The notes beneath the pieces were generated by a model that was given only the letters and a program-made list of their open reading frames with translations, had not been told where the DNA came from and ran no database searches. From the NCBI GenBank assembly GCA_011375175.1, contig DRME01000045.1, positions 1-44,615 of the forward strand: a DNA stretch of 44,615 bases, in the 5' to 3' direction. This DNA is from Deltaproteobacteria bacterium. Lineage in GTDB: Bacteria; Desulfobacterota; GWC2-55-46; DRME01. The first letter of the stretch is position 1; each line of letters starts with the position of its first letter. Shown piece after piece: positions 35,656 through 43,674 of this stretch. The translations under genes and the position numbers were made by a program.

Positions 35656-38277
35656 ATGGAAGTCATCACCTCCCACGTCAACGCCGATTTCGACACCCTG
35701 GCGTCCATGGTGGCCGCCAAGAAGCTCTACCCCCGTGCGGTGCCCGTCTTTTCCGGGTCCCTCGAGAAGCCGCTTCGCGACGCCCTGCCCGCCCTCGAGC
35801 TGCCCTGCGTCATAGAGCGCGCGAGGAACGTGGACCTCGACGCCGTGACCCGTCTCATACTCGTCGACATAAGGAGCGCTGCGCGCCTCGGTCCTTTCGC
35901 GGCCGTGGCCGGACGTCCGGGCGTGGACATACACATATACGACCACCATCCCGGCGGCGACGCGGACCTCCACGGCTCGGTCGAGGTCATAGAATCCTGC
36001 GGCTCGACAACGACGATCCTCACGCTCATCCTGAAAGAGCGGGGCATGGGGCTCACGGCCGCCGAGGCGACGATCCTCATGGCGGGCGTATACGAGGACA
36101 CGGGTTTTTTGAGCTACCCCACGACGACGACCCGCGACTACGAGGCCGCCGCCTTCCTGCTCGCCGCCGGCGCTGACCTGTCGAGGGTGTCGGATCTTCT
36201 GAGAAACGAGCTCACCACGGCCGAGATATCGACGCTCAACGAGCTCATCCAGAGCGAGACGGTCTACACGATAGGCGGCGTGGACATCTCCGTTGCGAGC
36301 GCCGACGTGGAGAAGTATCCGGCCGACGTTGCGTCGCTTGCCCACAGGCTGCGCGACATAAGGGGCATGGAGTGTCTCTTCCTGCTCGGCGACATGGGGG
36401 ACAGGGTCCATATCGTGGCCCGCAGCCGCACCCCGGCCGTCAATGTCGGCGAGGTGATGCGCAGGCTCGGCGGCGGAGGGCATCCGAGCGCCGCGTCGGC
36501 CACGCTCAAGTCGACGACGCTCGTCGAGGCCCGCGAGAGGCTCCTTGCGGCGGTGCGGGAGGTCGTGAGTCCGGTGCGCACGGCCTCGGAGGTGATGAGC
36601 TCGCCGGCCATAACGGTGGGCGTGGAGACCACGCTCGCCGACGCGGAGCGCACGCTCATGCGCTACAACATAAACGCCGCGCCCGTGGTGGACGACGGGG
36701 GGGCGCTCATGGGGGTCGTCACCAGGCAGGTGGTGGACAAGGCCGTCTATCACGGCCTCGGAGAGGCGCCGGTGCGCGACTACATGACGACCGACTGCCA
36801 GCACGTCAGCGTCAGCTCGGGGCTCGACGAGGTGAGGGAGAAGGTCATCGTCCACGGCCAGAGGCTTCTTCCCGTGCTCGGCGACGCAAGGGTGGAGGGG
36901 GTCATAACGAGGACGGATCTCTTGAAGCTCCTCCACGAGGAGCTGGTCGAAGAGCCGAGGGGGCCGAAAAAACGCAAGAACCTCAGGAGCCTGATGGAGG
37001 AGATGCTGCCGCGCTGGGCGCTCCGGATCCTCAGGGACGCGGGCGAGGTCTCCGAAGAGCTCGGCTACCGGGCCTACGTGGTGGGCGGTTTCGTGCGCGA
37101 CCTGCTTCTGCGGCGCGAAAACCTCGACATAGACATCGTCATCGAGGGCGACGGCATCAGGTTCGCAAAGGTCATGGCCGAGCGTCACAGGCTGCGCGTG
37201 CGCAGCCACGAGCGCTTCAAGACGGCCGTGCTCGTCTATCCCGACGGCTACAAGGTCGACGTGGCCACGGCGAGGCTCGAGTACTACGAGAGGCCGGGGG
37301 CGCTTCCCACGGTGGAGCACTCGTCGCTCAAGCTCGACCTCTACCGCCGCGACTTCACCATCAACACGCTGGCCGTCTCGCTCGAACCGTCGCGCTTCGG
37401 CCAGCTCATAGACTTTTTCGGGGCCAGGCGCGACATCAAGGAACGCACCATAAAGGTGATCCACAACCTGAGCTTCGTCGAGGACCCCACCCGCGTGCTC
37501 CGGGCCGTGCGTTTTTCCCGGCGATTCGGCTTCCGCATAGCCAGGCACACGGCCAACCTCATGAAGAACACCATGAAGCTCGACCTCATGGGAAAGGTCT
37601 CGGGCTCGCGGCTCCTCGAGGAGCTCAAGAACATACTCTGCGAGGAGGACATCGCCGTCGAGGCGCTGAAGACGCTCTCCGAGCTGGGGCTGACCGGCCT
37701 GCTGCATCCGCAGATGAGACTCGACGAGGCGGCCTTCGATCTCCTCGAAAGGGCCCGCTCCACGCTCCAGTGGCACAGGCTCCTCTACCTGGACGACCGC
37801 ATCGAGCCGTGGCTCGTCCTCTTCCTGGCGCTCACCGACGGGCTCGGCGAGGAGGAGCTCGACGAGTACGCCCGCCGGTTGACCATCTCGGGAAAGCACA
37901 GGCTCGAGGTGTTGCGGGCAAGGGGGGCCGGCCTGCGGGCCCTCTCGGCCATGGAGACCGCCGCCGCCTCCGACACCCCCCTTCTCGGGAGCACCATATA
38001 CAGCCTGCTGAGGCCCCTGCCGCTGGAGGTGACGCTCTATCTCATGGCCAAGACCGCCTCGGAGAAGGCGCAAAAGGCCGTCTCCCTTTACGTAACGAGG
38101 CTGCGCTTCGTGAAGACGGAGCTCCGGGGCCGCGACGTCATGGCCCTCGGCGTACCCCATGGCCCGGCCGTTGGCGAGGTCCTGAACCTCCTGCTCAAGA
38201 TGCGCCTGGACGGCCAGCTCCGCTCGCGCGGAGACGAAGAGGCCTTTGTGAGGGACTTCCTGCTGAGGGAGCCTTAA
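35656..38277 (+). CDS. DHH-CBS-CBS-poly(A)/CCA-type nucleotidyltransferase fusion
   Basis: 873 aa. DHH phosphoesterase (1 to about 310) with SHVNADFDTLASM, IYDHHPGGD (DHH box, about 95) and DHHA1 GGGGHPSAA (about 275). Two CBS domains follow (about 315-430). Then a class II-type nucleotidyltransferase head, YVVGGFVRDLLLRRENLDID (about 474-493), with RRDFTINTLAV and DPTRVLRAVRFSRRF, and a helical tail. Related fusions act as A-adding or CCA-adding enzymes. The DHH part may hydrolyse oligo-nucleotides. ATG 35656 has no ribosome site, and a TATCAT box at 35643-35648 could make it leaderless. Confidence 0.9.
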   Translation: MEVITSHVNADFDTLASMVAAKKLYPRAVPVFSGSLEKPLRDALPALELPCVIERARNVDLDAVTRLILVDIRSAARLGPFAAVAGRPGVDIHIYDHHPGGDADLHGSVEVIESCGSTTTILTLILKERGMGLTAAEATILMAGVYEDTGFLSYPTTTTRDYEAAAFLLAAGADLSRVSDLLRNELTTAEISTLNELIQSETVYTIGGVDISVASADVEKYPADVASLAHRLRDIRGMECLFLLGDMGDRVHIVARSRTPAVNVGEVMRRLGGGGHPSAASATLKSTTLVEARERLLAAVREVVSPVRTASEVMSSPAITVGVETTLADAERTLMRYNINAAPVVDDGGALMGVVTRQVVDKAVYHGLGEAPVRDYMTTDCQHVSVSSGLDEVREKVIVHGQRLLPVLGDARVEGVITRTDLLKLLHEELVEEPRGPKKRKNLRSLMEEMLPRWALRILRDAGEVSEELGYRAYVVGGFVRDLLLRRENLDIDIVIEGDGIRFAKVMAERHRLRVRSHERFKTAVLVYPDGYKVDVATARLEYYERPGALPTVEHSSLKLDLYRRDFTINTLAVSLEPSRFGQLIDFFGARRDIKERTIKVIHNLSFVEDPTRVLRAVRFSRRFGFRIARHTANLMKNTMKLDLMGKVSGSRLLEELKNILCEEDIAVEALKTLSELGLTGLLHPQMRLDEAAFDLLERARSTLQWHRLLYLDDRIEPWLVLFLALTDGLGEEELDEYARRLTISGKHRLEVLRARGAGLRALSAMETAAASDTPLLGSTIYSLLRPLPLEVTLYLMAKTASEKAQKAVSLYVTRLRFVKTELRGRDVMALGVPHGPAVGEVLNLLLKMRLDGQLRSRGDEEAFVRDFLLREP

Positions 38278-38280
38278 TCA

Positions 38281-38310
38281 TAGCTTCCTTAATGGATTAA
38301 TGGATTAATC
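38281..38310 (+). repeat. Solo E terminal repeat and 9-bp tandem repeats
   Basis: TAGCTTCCTTAATGG (38281-38295) matches the right-end terminal repeat of E elements. It is followed by ATGGATTA repeated (TTAATGGATTAATGGATTAA, 38289-38308) and then the complete E copy 11, which looks like an older end left behind. Confidence 0.55.
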
Positions 38311-38523
38311 CTAAGGAAACTCTGATTAATTACCCTGAGGGAACCTTTTTGTAAAAAGGTTCCCTCAGACTCCCTCCAAAAACTTTTAACGCCCTGCGGA
38401 TCACCCCGATTTTGCTTGCAAAATCGGGGTGATCCGCAGGGAATTAAAAGTCTTTGAAGGGGGGCTGGGGGAAACTTTCTACAGAAAGTTTCCCCCAGTG
38501 TAATAAATCAAAGCTTCCCTAAG
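38311..38523. repeat. E element copy 11 (reference, complete)
   Basis: 213 bp. Left end CTAAGGAAACTCTGATTAAT (38311-38330). hp1 (38334-38367) is a perfect 14-bp-arm palindrome. Centre palindrome 38392-38441 has the paired change ATCACCCC/GGGGTGAT. hp3 is 38465-38498. The right end reads, in reverse complement, CTTAGGGAAGCTTTGATTTA. The two halves align base for base over about 105 nt (roughly four-fifths identical), so the whole element is also one large palindrome. No target-site duplication is evident. Confidence 0.93.
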
Positions 38524-38574
38524 ACTCAGATGCTATATTGAAGTGTACCTATAATATAGAGGGGATGTCCGGCT

Positions 38575-39759
38575 ATGGCAAAGCCTGATTATAATAAGAT
38601 AAGCCCCAAGAGGACCGGCCGTTACGTGAGCCAGGTCACGGGATATCGGGCGTTTTATCCGGCACCGCTTCCACCCGATCCTCCTGTAAAGATTGAAGGG
38701 GACTTGCAGGCTCTGCTATCGCAGGCCGACCGAGCCTTGGGACGGCTCGACGGTTCGATTACCACGCTCCCAAACTCCGACCTCTTCGTGATGATGTACG
38801 TCCGCAAGGAGGCCGTGCTATCCAGCCAGATCGAGGGTACCCAGAGCTCACTGCAAGACCTGCTTGCGGCCGAGGCCAAAGTGTTTTCCGATACTACGCC
38901 CCGAGATGTTGACGAAGTGATCAACTACGTGCGGGCCATGAATCACGGCCTTGCAAGGTTGCGGGAACTGCCGGTATCTGTTCGCCTGATTCGAGAGATC
39001 CATGCGATATTGCTTGAGAACGTTCGGGGCCGTCATGCAGTGCCTGGCGAGTTGAGGCGGAGCCAGAACTGGATTGGTCCTTCTGGATGCACGCTTGCTG
39101 AAGCGACCTTCGTGCCGCCCCCGCCCGATGTTGTGCCGGAGACGCTCGGTCAATTGGAAAGGTTCCTGCACAGGAAGGACGATTTGCCGGTCTTGATCAA
39201 GATAGGTCTGGCCCACGCTCAGTTCGAGACGATTCACCCCTTTCTCGACGGCAATGGACGCATTGGTCGATTGCTCATCGCTTTTCTTCTCACCGAGCGT
39301 GGTGCACTCCAAAAGCCGGTTCTCTATATATCCCATTATTTCAAGCGCCACCGCCAGGCCTACTATGACCACCTTCAGAACATCCGTGACACCGGCGATT
39401 GGGAGTCATGGCTCGAATTTTTTCTTAGGGGCGTGGCGGAGGTCAGCAACGAAGCCGCCAAAACCGCCCGGAGAATCCTGCAACTTCGAGAATCCCACCG
39501 CCTCGCCATAACCGAGCGCTTGGGACGGGCGGCCGGCAACGGTCACAAGGTGCTGGAAGACCTCTATAAACACCCTCTCGTTACCGTGAAGAATGTTCAA
39601 ACTATTACCGGAACCACGTATGCCGCAGCCAACCAGCTCATCGGACGGTTCGTTGAGCTGGGCATCCTGGAGGAGATTACAGGGTATGCCCGCAATCGGC
39701 GATTCCTGTACGCGCCGTACATTGCGCTTTTCCGGGACGATGAGGGGGATATGCCATGA
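38575..39759 (+). CDS. Fic-domain protein with self-inhibitory motif and C-terminal winged helix
   Basis: 394 aa. N-terminal Fic_N with inhibitory SSQIEGT (about 82-88, Glu that blocks ATP binding). Catalytic Fic motif HPFLDGNGRIGR is complete (about 221-232, His and Asn/Arg present). A C-terminal winged-helix part (about 320-385) ends GILEEITGYARNRRFLYA. Fic enzymes transfer AMP or other NMP groups to protein hydroxyls. Base composition is clearly lower in GC than all neighbours, suggesting transfer. TATAAT at 38550-38555 lacks a clear -35. Flanked by E copy 11 and a decayed A hairpin. Its stop overlaps the next small frame (ATGA). Confidence 0.92.
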   Translation: MAKPDYNKISPKRTGRYVSQVTGYRAFYPAPLPPDPPVKIEGDLQALLSQADRALGRLDGSITTLPNSDLFVMMYVRKEAVLSSQIEGTQSSLQDLLAAEAKVFSDTTPRDVDEVINYVRAMNHGLARLRELPVSVRLIREIHAILLENVRGRHAVPGELRRSQNWIGPSGCTLAEATFVPPPPDVVPETLGQLERFLHRKDDLPVLIKIGLAHAQFETIHPFLDGNGRIGRLLIAFLLTERGALQKPVLYISHYFKRHRQAYYDHLQNIRDTGDWESWLEFFLRGVAEVSNEAAKTARRILQLRESHRLAITERLGRAAGNGHKVLEDLYKHPLVTVKNVQTITGTTYAAANQLIGRFVELGILEEITGYARNRRFLYAPYIALFRDDEGDMP

Positions 39760-39806
39760 GCGTTGGACTCAGGCCCTATTCAGAATACAGAACACCGGCG
39801 CCTTGA
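39756..39806 (+). pseudogene. Possible hsdS N-terminal remnant
   Basis: A 16-codon frame, MSVGLRPYSEYRTPAP, starts at the ATGA overlapping the Fic stop. The LRPYSEYR wording resembles the N-terminus common to many type I restriction specificity subunits (…KPYPEYKDSGVEWLG…). Fic genes are often found inside type I restriction operons ahead of hsdS. This is therefore read as the cut end of an hsdS that was once translationally coupled to fic. It is very short and the match could be chance. Confidence 0.4.
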
Positions 39807-39920
39807 CCAGACCTGACTGCCGCGAGATCGCTTGCGCGATGAGCTTCAAGTTTGAAAAGAGGACCGTAGAGAGACGGCCGCCCTTGTATGCCGGTCCGCC
39901 CTTGGAGCGGCGACGGTTGA

Positions 39921-39970
39921 GGACGCCCGCAAGGGCGTAACAGCCCCGCCTGACGCGGCCCGGCGCCCCC
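39921..39970. repeat. Decayed A hairpin 10
   Basis: Core CCCGCAAGGGCGTAACAG...CCCGCCTGACGCGG between fic and radC. The outer arms are nearly gone and the A-tract is broken (TAACAGC, as in A hairpin 1). No E terminal repeat is recognisable in this 222-bp gap. Confidence 0.65.
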
Positions 39971-39981
39971 CGGCCCCGCCG

Positions 39982-40716
39982 CTACTCCTCCTCGCCCACG
40001 CCCGCTATCCTCCTCTCCGGGTCGGCCCGGCGGCCGACCCAGCCCTCGCTCTTTCCGCTCCTGAAGGAGTTTCTGCCGATTATGATGTGGTCGAGGACCG
40101 CGAGCCCCACGCCCTCGGCGGCCCGTTCGAGCGAGCGGGTGAGGAGCTTGTCGTTGCGTGAGGGGGCGGGGTCGCCGCTGGGGTGGTTGTGGACGAATAT
40201 TACGGATCGGGCGTTGTGCTTGAAGGCCCGCTCCACCACGGTGCGGGGGTAGACGGCCGTCTCGTTGAGCGTGCCTTCGTGGAGGGTCTCGACCTCGATG
40301 ATCTCGTTCTTCGTGTTCAGGTATACGGCCAGGAACTTCTCGTTGCGCTCGCCTGCAAGGCGCACCGAGAGGTAGTCGACGAGGTCCTTGGGGGTGCCGA
40401 CGCAGGTGGAGCCCATGACCTTGTCGTAGAGGTAGAGGGCGCAGCACTCCTTTACGAGGGTTGCAAGGAGCGCGGCGTTCTCGCCCATGCCCCTGACCGC
40501 GGCGAGCTCGTCAATGGGGGCGTCGAGCACGCCGCGGAAGCCCTTGAAGCGGCGGATGAGCTCCTTTGCCAGCGGCTTTACGTCGCGGCGCGGTATGGCG
40601 TAGGTGAGGAGCAGCTCGAGGACCTCGTAGTCGTGCAAGGCCCTCAGGCCGCCCTTTTTGAAGCGCTCGCGCAGCCTGCGCCTGTGTCCGGCGTTGGGGT
40701 TCCTGCCCTCGCTCAT
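39982..40716 (-). CDS. radC: RadC/JAMM-family protein
   Basis: 244 aa. Helix-hairpin-helix region (about 20-90, ending VRGMGENAALLATL) and a JAB/MPN metalloprotease fold with a Glu in EVETLHEGTLNETAVYPR and the zinc motif HNHPSGDPAPSRND (about 174-187). Despite its name the family role in DNA repair is unproven. It ends the minus-strand UDG-like/nfeD/slipin/radC series, 15 bp after the slipin stop. Confidence 0.94.
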   Translation of the reverse strand: MSEGRNPNAGHRRRLRERFKKGGLRALHDYEVLELLLTYAIPRRDVKPLAKELIRRFKGFRGVLDAPIDELAAVRGMGENAALLATLVKECCALYLYDKVMGSTCVGTPKDLVDYLSVRLAGERNEKFLAVYLNTKNEIIEVETLHEGTLNETAVYPRTVVERAFKHNARSVIFVHNHPSGDPAPSRNDKLLTRSLERAAEGVGLAVLDHIIIGRNSFRSGKSEGWVGRRADPERRIAGVGEEE

Positions 40717-40731
40717 GGCGGTTTGCGGCTC

Positions 40732-41550
40732 TCAGGCGGTGCGTTCCGGCGGCGTCTTTTCCCTTGCTTCCCCGCCCCCGCCGCCGTCCGTTGCGGCCTT
40801 GAACTCGAGGAAGGGCCGTATGAGGTCCATGGGCACCGGGAATATGGTGGTCGAGTTCTGCTCGGCCGCTATCTCGGTGAGGGTCTGGAGGTAGCGAAGC
40901 TGAAGGGAGACGGGGTTGCGGCTCAGCACGTTGGCGGCCTCGAATATGCGTTGCGATGCGCTGAACTCGCCGTCGGCGTGTATGATCTTGGCCCTCTTCT
41001 CGCGCTCGGCCTCGGCCTGCTTGGCCATGGCGCGCTTCATCTCCTCGGGCAGGTCTATGGCCTTTATCTCCACGACCGTCACCTTGACGCCCCAGGGGTC
41101 GGTCTGGCGGTCCAGTATCTCCTGGAGCTTCTTGTTGAGCTTTTCGCGCTCGGCGAGGAGCTCGTCGAGCTCGGCCTGGCCGCAGACGCTGCGAAGGGTG
41201 GTCTGGGCGAGCTGGCTCGTGGCGTAGAGGTAGTTCTCCACCATGATGATCGCCTTCTCCGGCACTATGACGCGGAAATAGACTACGGCGTTGACGCGCA
41301 CCGATACGTTGTCCTTGGTGATGACCTCCTGGGGCGGCACGTCCATGGTGATGGTCCTCAGGCTCACCCGCACCATGCGCTGGAGGCCGGGGATGATGAT
41401 CACCAGCCCCGGGCCCTTTACGGTCTGGTAGCGGCCGAGGAAGAAGACGACCCCCCGTTCGTACTCGGGCAGTATCTTTATGGCCGCCCAGAGAAGCATG
41501 ACGACGGCTACGACGAGAAACAGGATTCCGGGACCGACGCCGACAGTCAT
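40732..41550 (-). CDS. Slipin/stomatin-like SPFH protein
   Basis: 272 aa. N-terminal membrane helix (about 8-26), then the SPFH domain starting [16 protein letters not shown] (about 28-43) with [20 protein letters not shown] and [20 protein letters not shown], and a charged coiled coil ([17 protein letters not shown]). Slipins form membrane microdomain oligomers and pair with NfeD proteases, encoded just upstream. ATG 41550 is preceded by AAGGAGG at ideal distance, so it is preferred over the TTG two codons earlier. Confidence 0.94.
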   Translation of the reverse strand: MTVGVGPGILFLVVAVVMLLWAAIKILPEYERGVVFFLGRYQTVKGPGLVIIIPGLQRMVRVSLRTITMDVPPQEVITKDNVSVRVNAVVYFRVIVPEKAIIMVENYLYATSQLAQTTLRSVCGQAELDELLAEREKLNKKLQEILDRQTDPWGVKVTVVEIKAIDLPEEMKRAMAKQAEAEREKRAKIIHADGEFSASQRIFEAANVLSRNPVSLQLRYLQTLTEIAAEQNSTTIFPVPMDLIRPFLEFKAATDGGGGGEAREKTPPERTA

Positions 41551-41595
41551 AGTCAACCTCCTTGTCTGTTGGGGGTGGACGCAGGGACGCCTCTT

Positions 41596-42909
41596 TCAGA
41601 GGCGTCTCACCTTCAAGGTCATGGAATCGACGGACGTGACCTCGATCTTCGAGCCCTTTTCTATGAACTCGTCGCTCACGGCGTTCCAGTACTCGCCGAC
41701 GACGAAGACCTTGCCCTCGCGTCCTGGCGCGAGGTCCTCCACGGCCGCGCCCCGCTCGCCCACGATGGCGCCGTCTCCGCTGACGGGGCGGCGGCGGTGG
41801 ATCATGACGGCGTAGTACATGGCCGCCAGGAAGAAGAGCGCCGTCACGGCCACGGTGGGGAGCATGACCCACAGCGAGAGCCGCATGAAGGGCAGCGGCG
41901 ACTCGAAGAGCATGAGCGAGCCGAGGGTGAGCGCCACCACGCCGGCCACGGCGAGAAGCCCGAAGCTCGTCACCTTCACCTCGGCTATGAAGAAGACGAC
42001 GGCGAGCGCGATGAGTATGAGCCCGGCGTAGTTGACCGAGAGGGTCTGGAAGGCGTAGAAGGCGAGCACCAGGCAGATGGCCCCTATGACGCCGGGCAGC
42101 ACGGCCCCTGGGTTGGAGAGCTCGAAGTACAGTCCCACGAGCCCTATCATCATGAGGATGTAGGCCACGTTGGGGTTGGAGATGGCGTCGAGGATCCTCA
42201 GCCTCACGCCCATCTCTATCTCCTTCACCTCGGCCCCCTCGGTCCTGAGGGTCCGCCTGCCGGTGACGGTCTCCACCGCCCGCCCGTCGATGGCCGTGAG
42301 CAGGTCGTCCCTGCCGTCGACGAGCAGGTCGATGATGTTGAGCTCCAGGGCCTCGTCGGCCGTGACGTTGACGCTTTCGCGCACGGCCTCTTCGGCCCAT
42401 TGCGCGTTGCGGCCCCGTTTCGCCGCAATGCCGCGCAGGTAGGCGACGGCGTCGTTTTCGACCTTCCTGCTCATGGTCTCGTCCATCTCCTCGCCGCCCA
42501 TGGCCACGGGGTGGGCCGAGCCTATGTTGGTGCCCGGGGCCATGGCCGCTATGTGGGCCGCGTAGGTGATGAAGACGCCGGCGGAGGCGGCCCGCGCGCC
42601 CGAGGGCGCCACGTAGACCACCACCGGCACCTCGGAGGCGAGCACGGCCTTTACTATGCGGCGCATGGAGAGGTCGAGGCCGCCCGGCGTGTCGAGCTCG
42701 AAGACCACGGCCTCGGCGCCGTCGTCGGCGGCGTCCTCGATGCAGCGGGTGACGAACTCGGCCATCACGGGGTTTACGATGCCCTCGACCTTGACGTAGT
42801 GGACGGGTCCCGCCGCATCCTCCGCGCCGCTTTGCGGCGCGGCCGGGACCGCAAGGAGGGCGGCGGCCGCGAGGGCCGCCCATGCGGCGATGGCGCGAAG
42901 GCGCTTCAT
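41596..42909 (-). CDS. NfeD1b-type membrane serine protease
   Basis: 437 aa. Signal peptide (about 1-25), ClpP-like protease domain with ELDTPGGLDLSMR, nucleophile Ser109 in GARAASAGVF and candidate base Lys149 in MSRKVENDAVAYL (spacing as in the Pyrococcus 1510-N enzyme). Four to five membrane helices follow (about 245-385), then an NfeD OB domain (about 393-437). Family members cleave the hydrophobic C-terminus of their stomatin partner. The slipin gene follows after 45 bp. It lies 52 bp downstream of the UDG-like gene. Confidence 0.94.
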   Translation of the reverse strand: MKRLRAIAAWAALAAAALLAVPAAPQSGAEDAAGPVHYVKVEGIVNPVMAEFVTRCIEDAADDGAEAVVFELDTPGGLDLSMRRIVKAVLASEVPVVVYVAPSGARAASAGVFITYAAHIAAMAPGTNIGSAHPVAMGGEEMDETMSRKVENDAVAYLRGIAAKRGRNAQWAEEAVRESVNVTADEALELNIIDLLVDGRDDLLTAIDGRAVETVTGRRTLRTEGAEVKEIEMGVRLRILDAISNPNVAYILMMIGLVGLYFELSNPGAVLPGVIGAICLVLAFYAFQTLSVNYAGLILIALAVVFFIAEVKVTSFGLLAVAGVVALTLGSLMLFESPLPFMRLSLWVMLPTVAVTALFFLAAMYYAVMIHRRRPVSGDGAIVGERGAAVEDLAPGREGKVFVVGEYWNAVSDEFIEKGSKIEVTSVDSMTLKVRRL

Positions 42910-42961
42910 GATGGAATTCTATCAGGAATCGGCCGCGAAGGCAATACGGACCGGTCCCGGG

Positions 42962-43609
42962 TCAGCGGCCCCTGAGCCCGAGGGCGGCCATGACGGCCTG
43001 AACGTCGCTCCACGTCTCTTTCTTGAGCTCCTTTCGGGCGAGCAGCGTCTCGGGGTCGTGGGTCGCAACGGCCGGGACGCCGGCGAGCAGCCTGACCTCT
43101 CCGCGCAGCTCCCCGACGCTCGAACCGACAAGGGCCGCGGCCTCGTCCCCCATGAGAAGCACCATGGCGGGGCGCACCGCCCTCACTTCCTCCTCCACGT
43201 GGACGCGGCAGGAGGATATCTCGGCCTCTTCGGCGCGCCTTCCGTCCGGCGGCGGGCACTTTACGGAGCTTGTCACGTAGAGCGCCTTCCCGTCGAGGCC
43301 CATGGAGGCCACTATCCTGTCGAGCAGCCCTTCGGCTTCCGCGCCGAGGCGGCTCGTCCCGCCTCCGTCGACGGCCCTGGCCGCCGGTCCCACTATCATG
43401 AGAGCCGCGCCCTCGGCTCCACGCCCCCCGGCCCTGTCGGCCGCCGCCAGCGGGCAGCGGGTGCAGGCCGCCACCGCGTCGTGCACGGTCCGGAGACTCG
43501 GCGGAGCCTCCAGAGCCGTGTCCACGAAGCCCTGGCCTCTCAGGAAATCGATCCTTTCGGCCGTATCCTTCACCAGCGCGAGGTAGCGTCCGAGCACGTC
43601 CAAAATCAT
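42962..43609 (-). CDS. Family 4 uracil-DNA glycosylase-like protein, catalytic motifs altered
   Basis: 215 aa. The four [4Fe-4S] cysteines of family 4 UDGs are kept (C49-x2-C52, C118 in SSVKCPPPDGRR, C134), and AALVGSSVGELRGEV matches the SIGKLRGR region. Motif 1, normally GEAPG, reads GPAAR (74-78), and motif 2, normally HPAALLR, reads HDPETLL (184-190). It may be inactive or have another specificity. ATG 43609 follows AAAGGAG. Confidence 0.8.
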   Translation of the reverse strand: MILDVLGRYLALVKDTAERIDFLRGQGFVDTALEAPPSLRTVHDAVAACTRCPLAAADRAGGRGAEGAALMIVGPAARAVDGGGTSRLGAEAEGLLDRIVASMGLDGKALYVTSSVKCPPPDGRRAEEAEISSCRVHVEEEVRAVRPAMVLLMGDEAAALVGSSVGELRGEVRLLAGVPAVATHDPETLLARKELKKETWSDVQAVMAALGLRGR

Positions 43610-43646
43610 TCTCCTTTACAAGAGGGCGCAATTTCTGTATCCTGTG

Positions 43647-43674
43647 ATTATATAATGTTTGCAGTCGCGGTCAT
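43647..43674 (-). promoter_or_regulatory. Promoter of the UDG-like/nfeD/slipin/radC operon
   Basis: Minus-strand TATAAT (43647-43652) with ATGACC (43669-43674), spacing 16. ATTATATAAT at 43647-43656 is itself palindromic, so the box can serve both strands. The -35 lies inside the divergent phospholipase-like gene. Confidence 0.5.

Noticed and set aside
38311-38523. Target-site duplications around the complete E copy
   Set aside because: The flanks (GGATTAATC left, ACTCAGATG right) share no direct repeat, so standard transposition cannot be shown.
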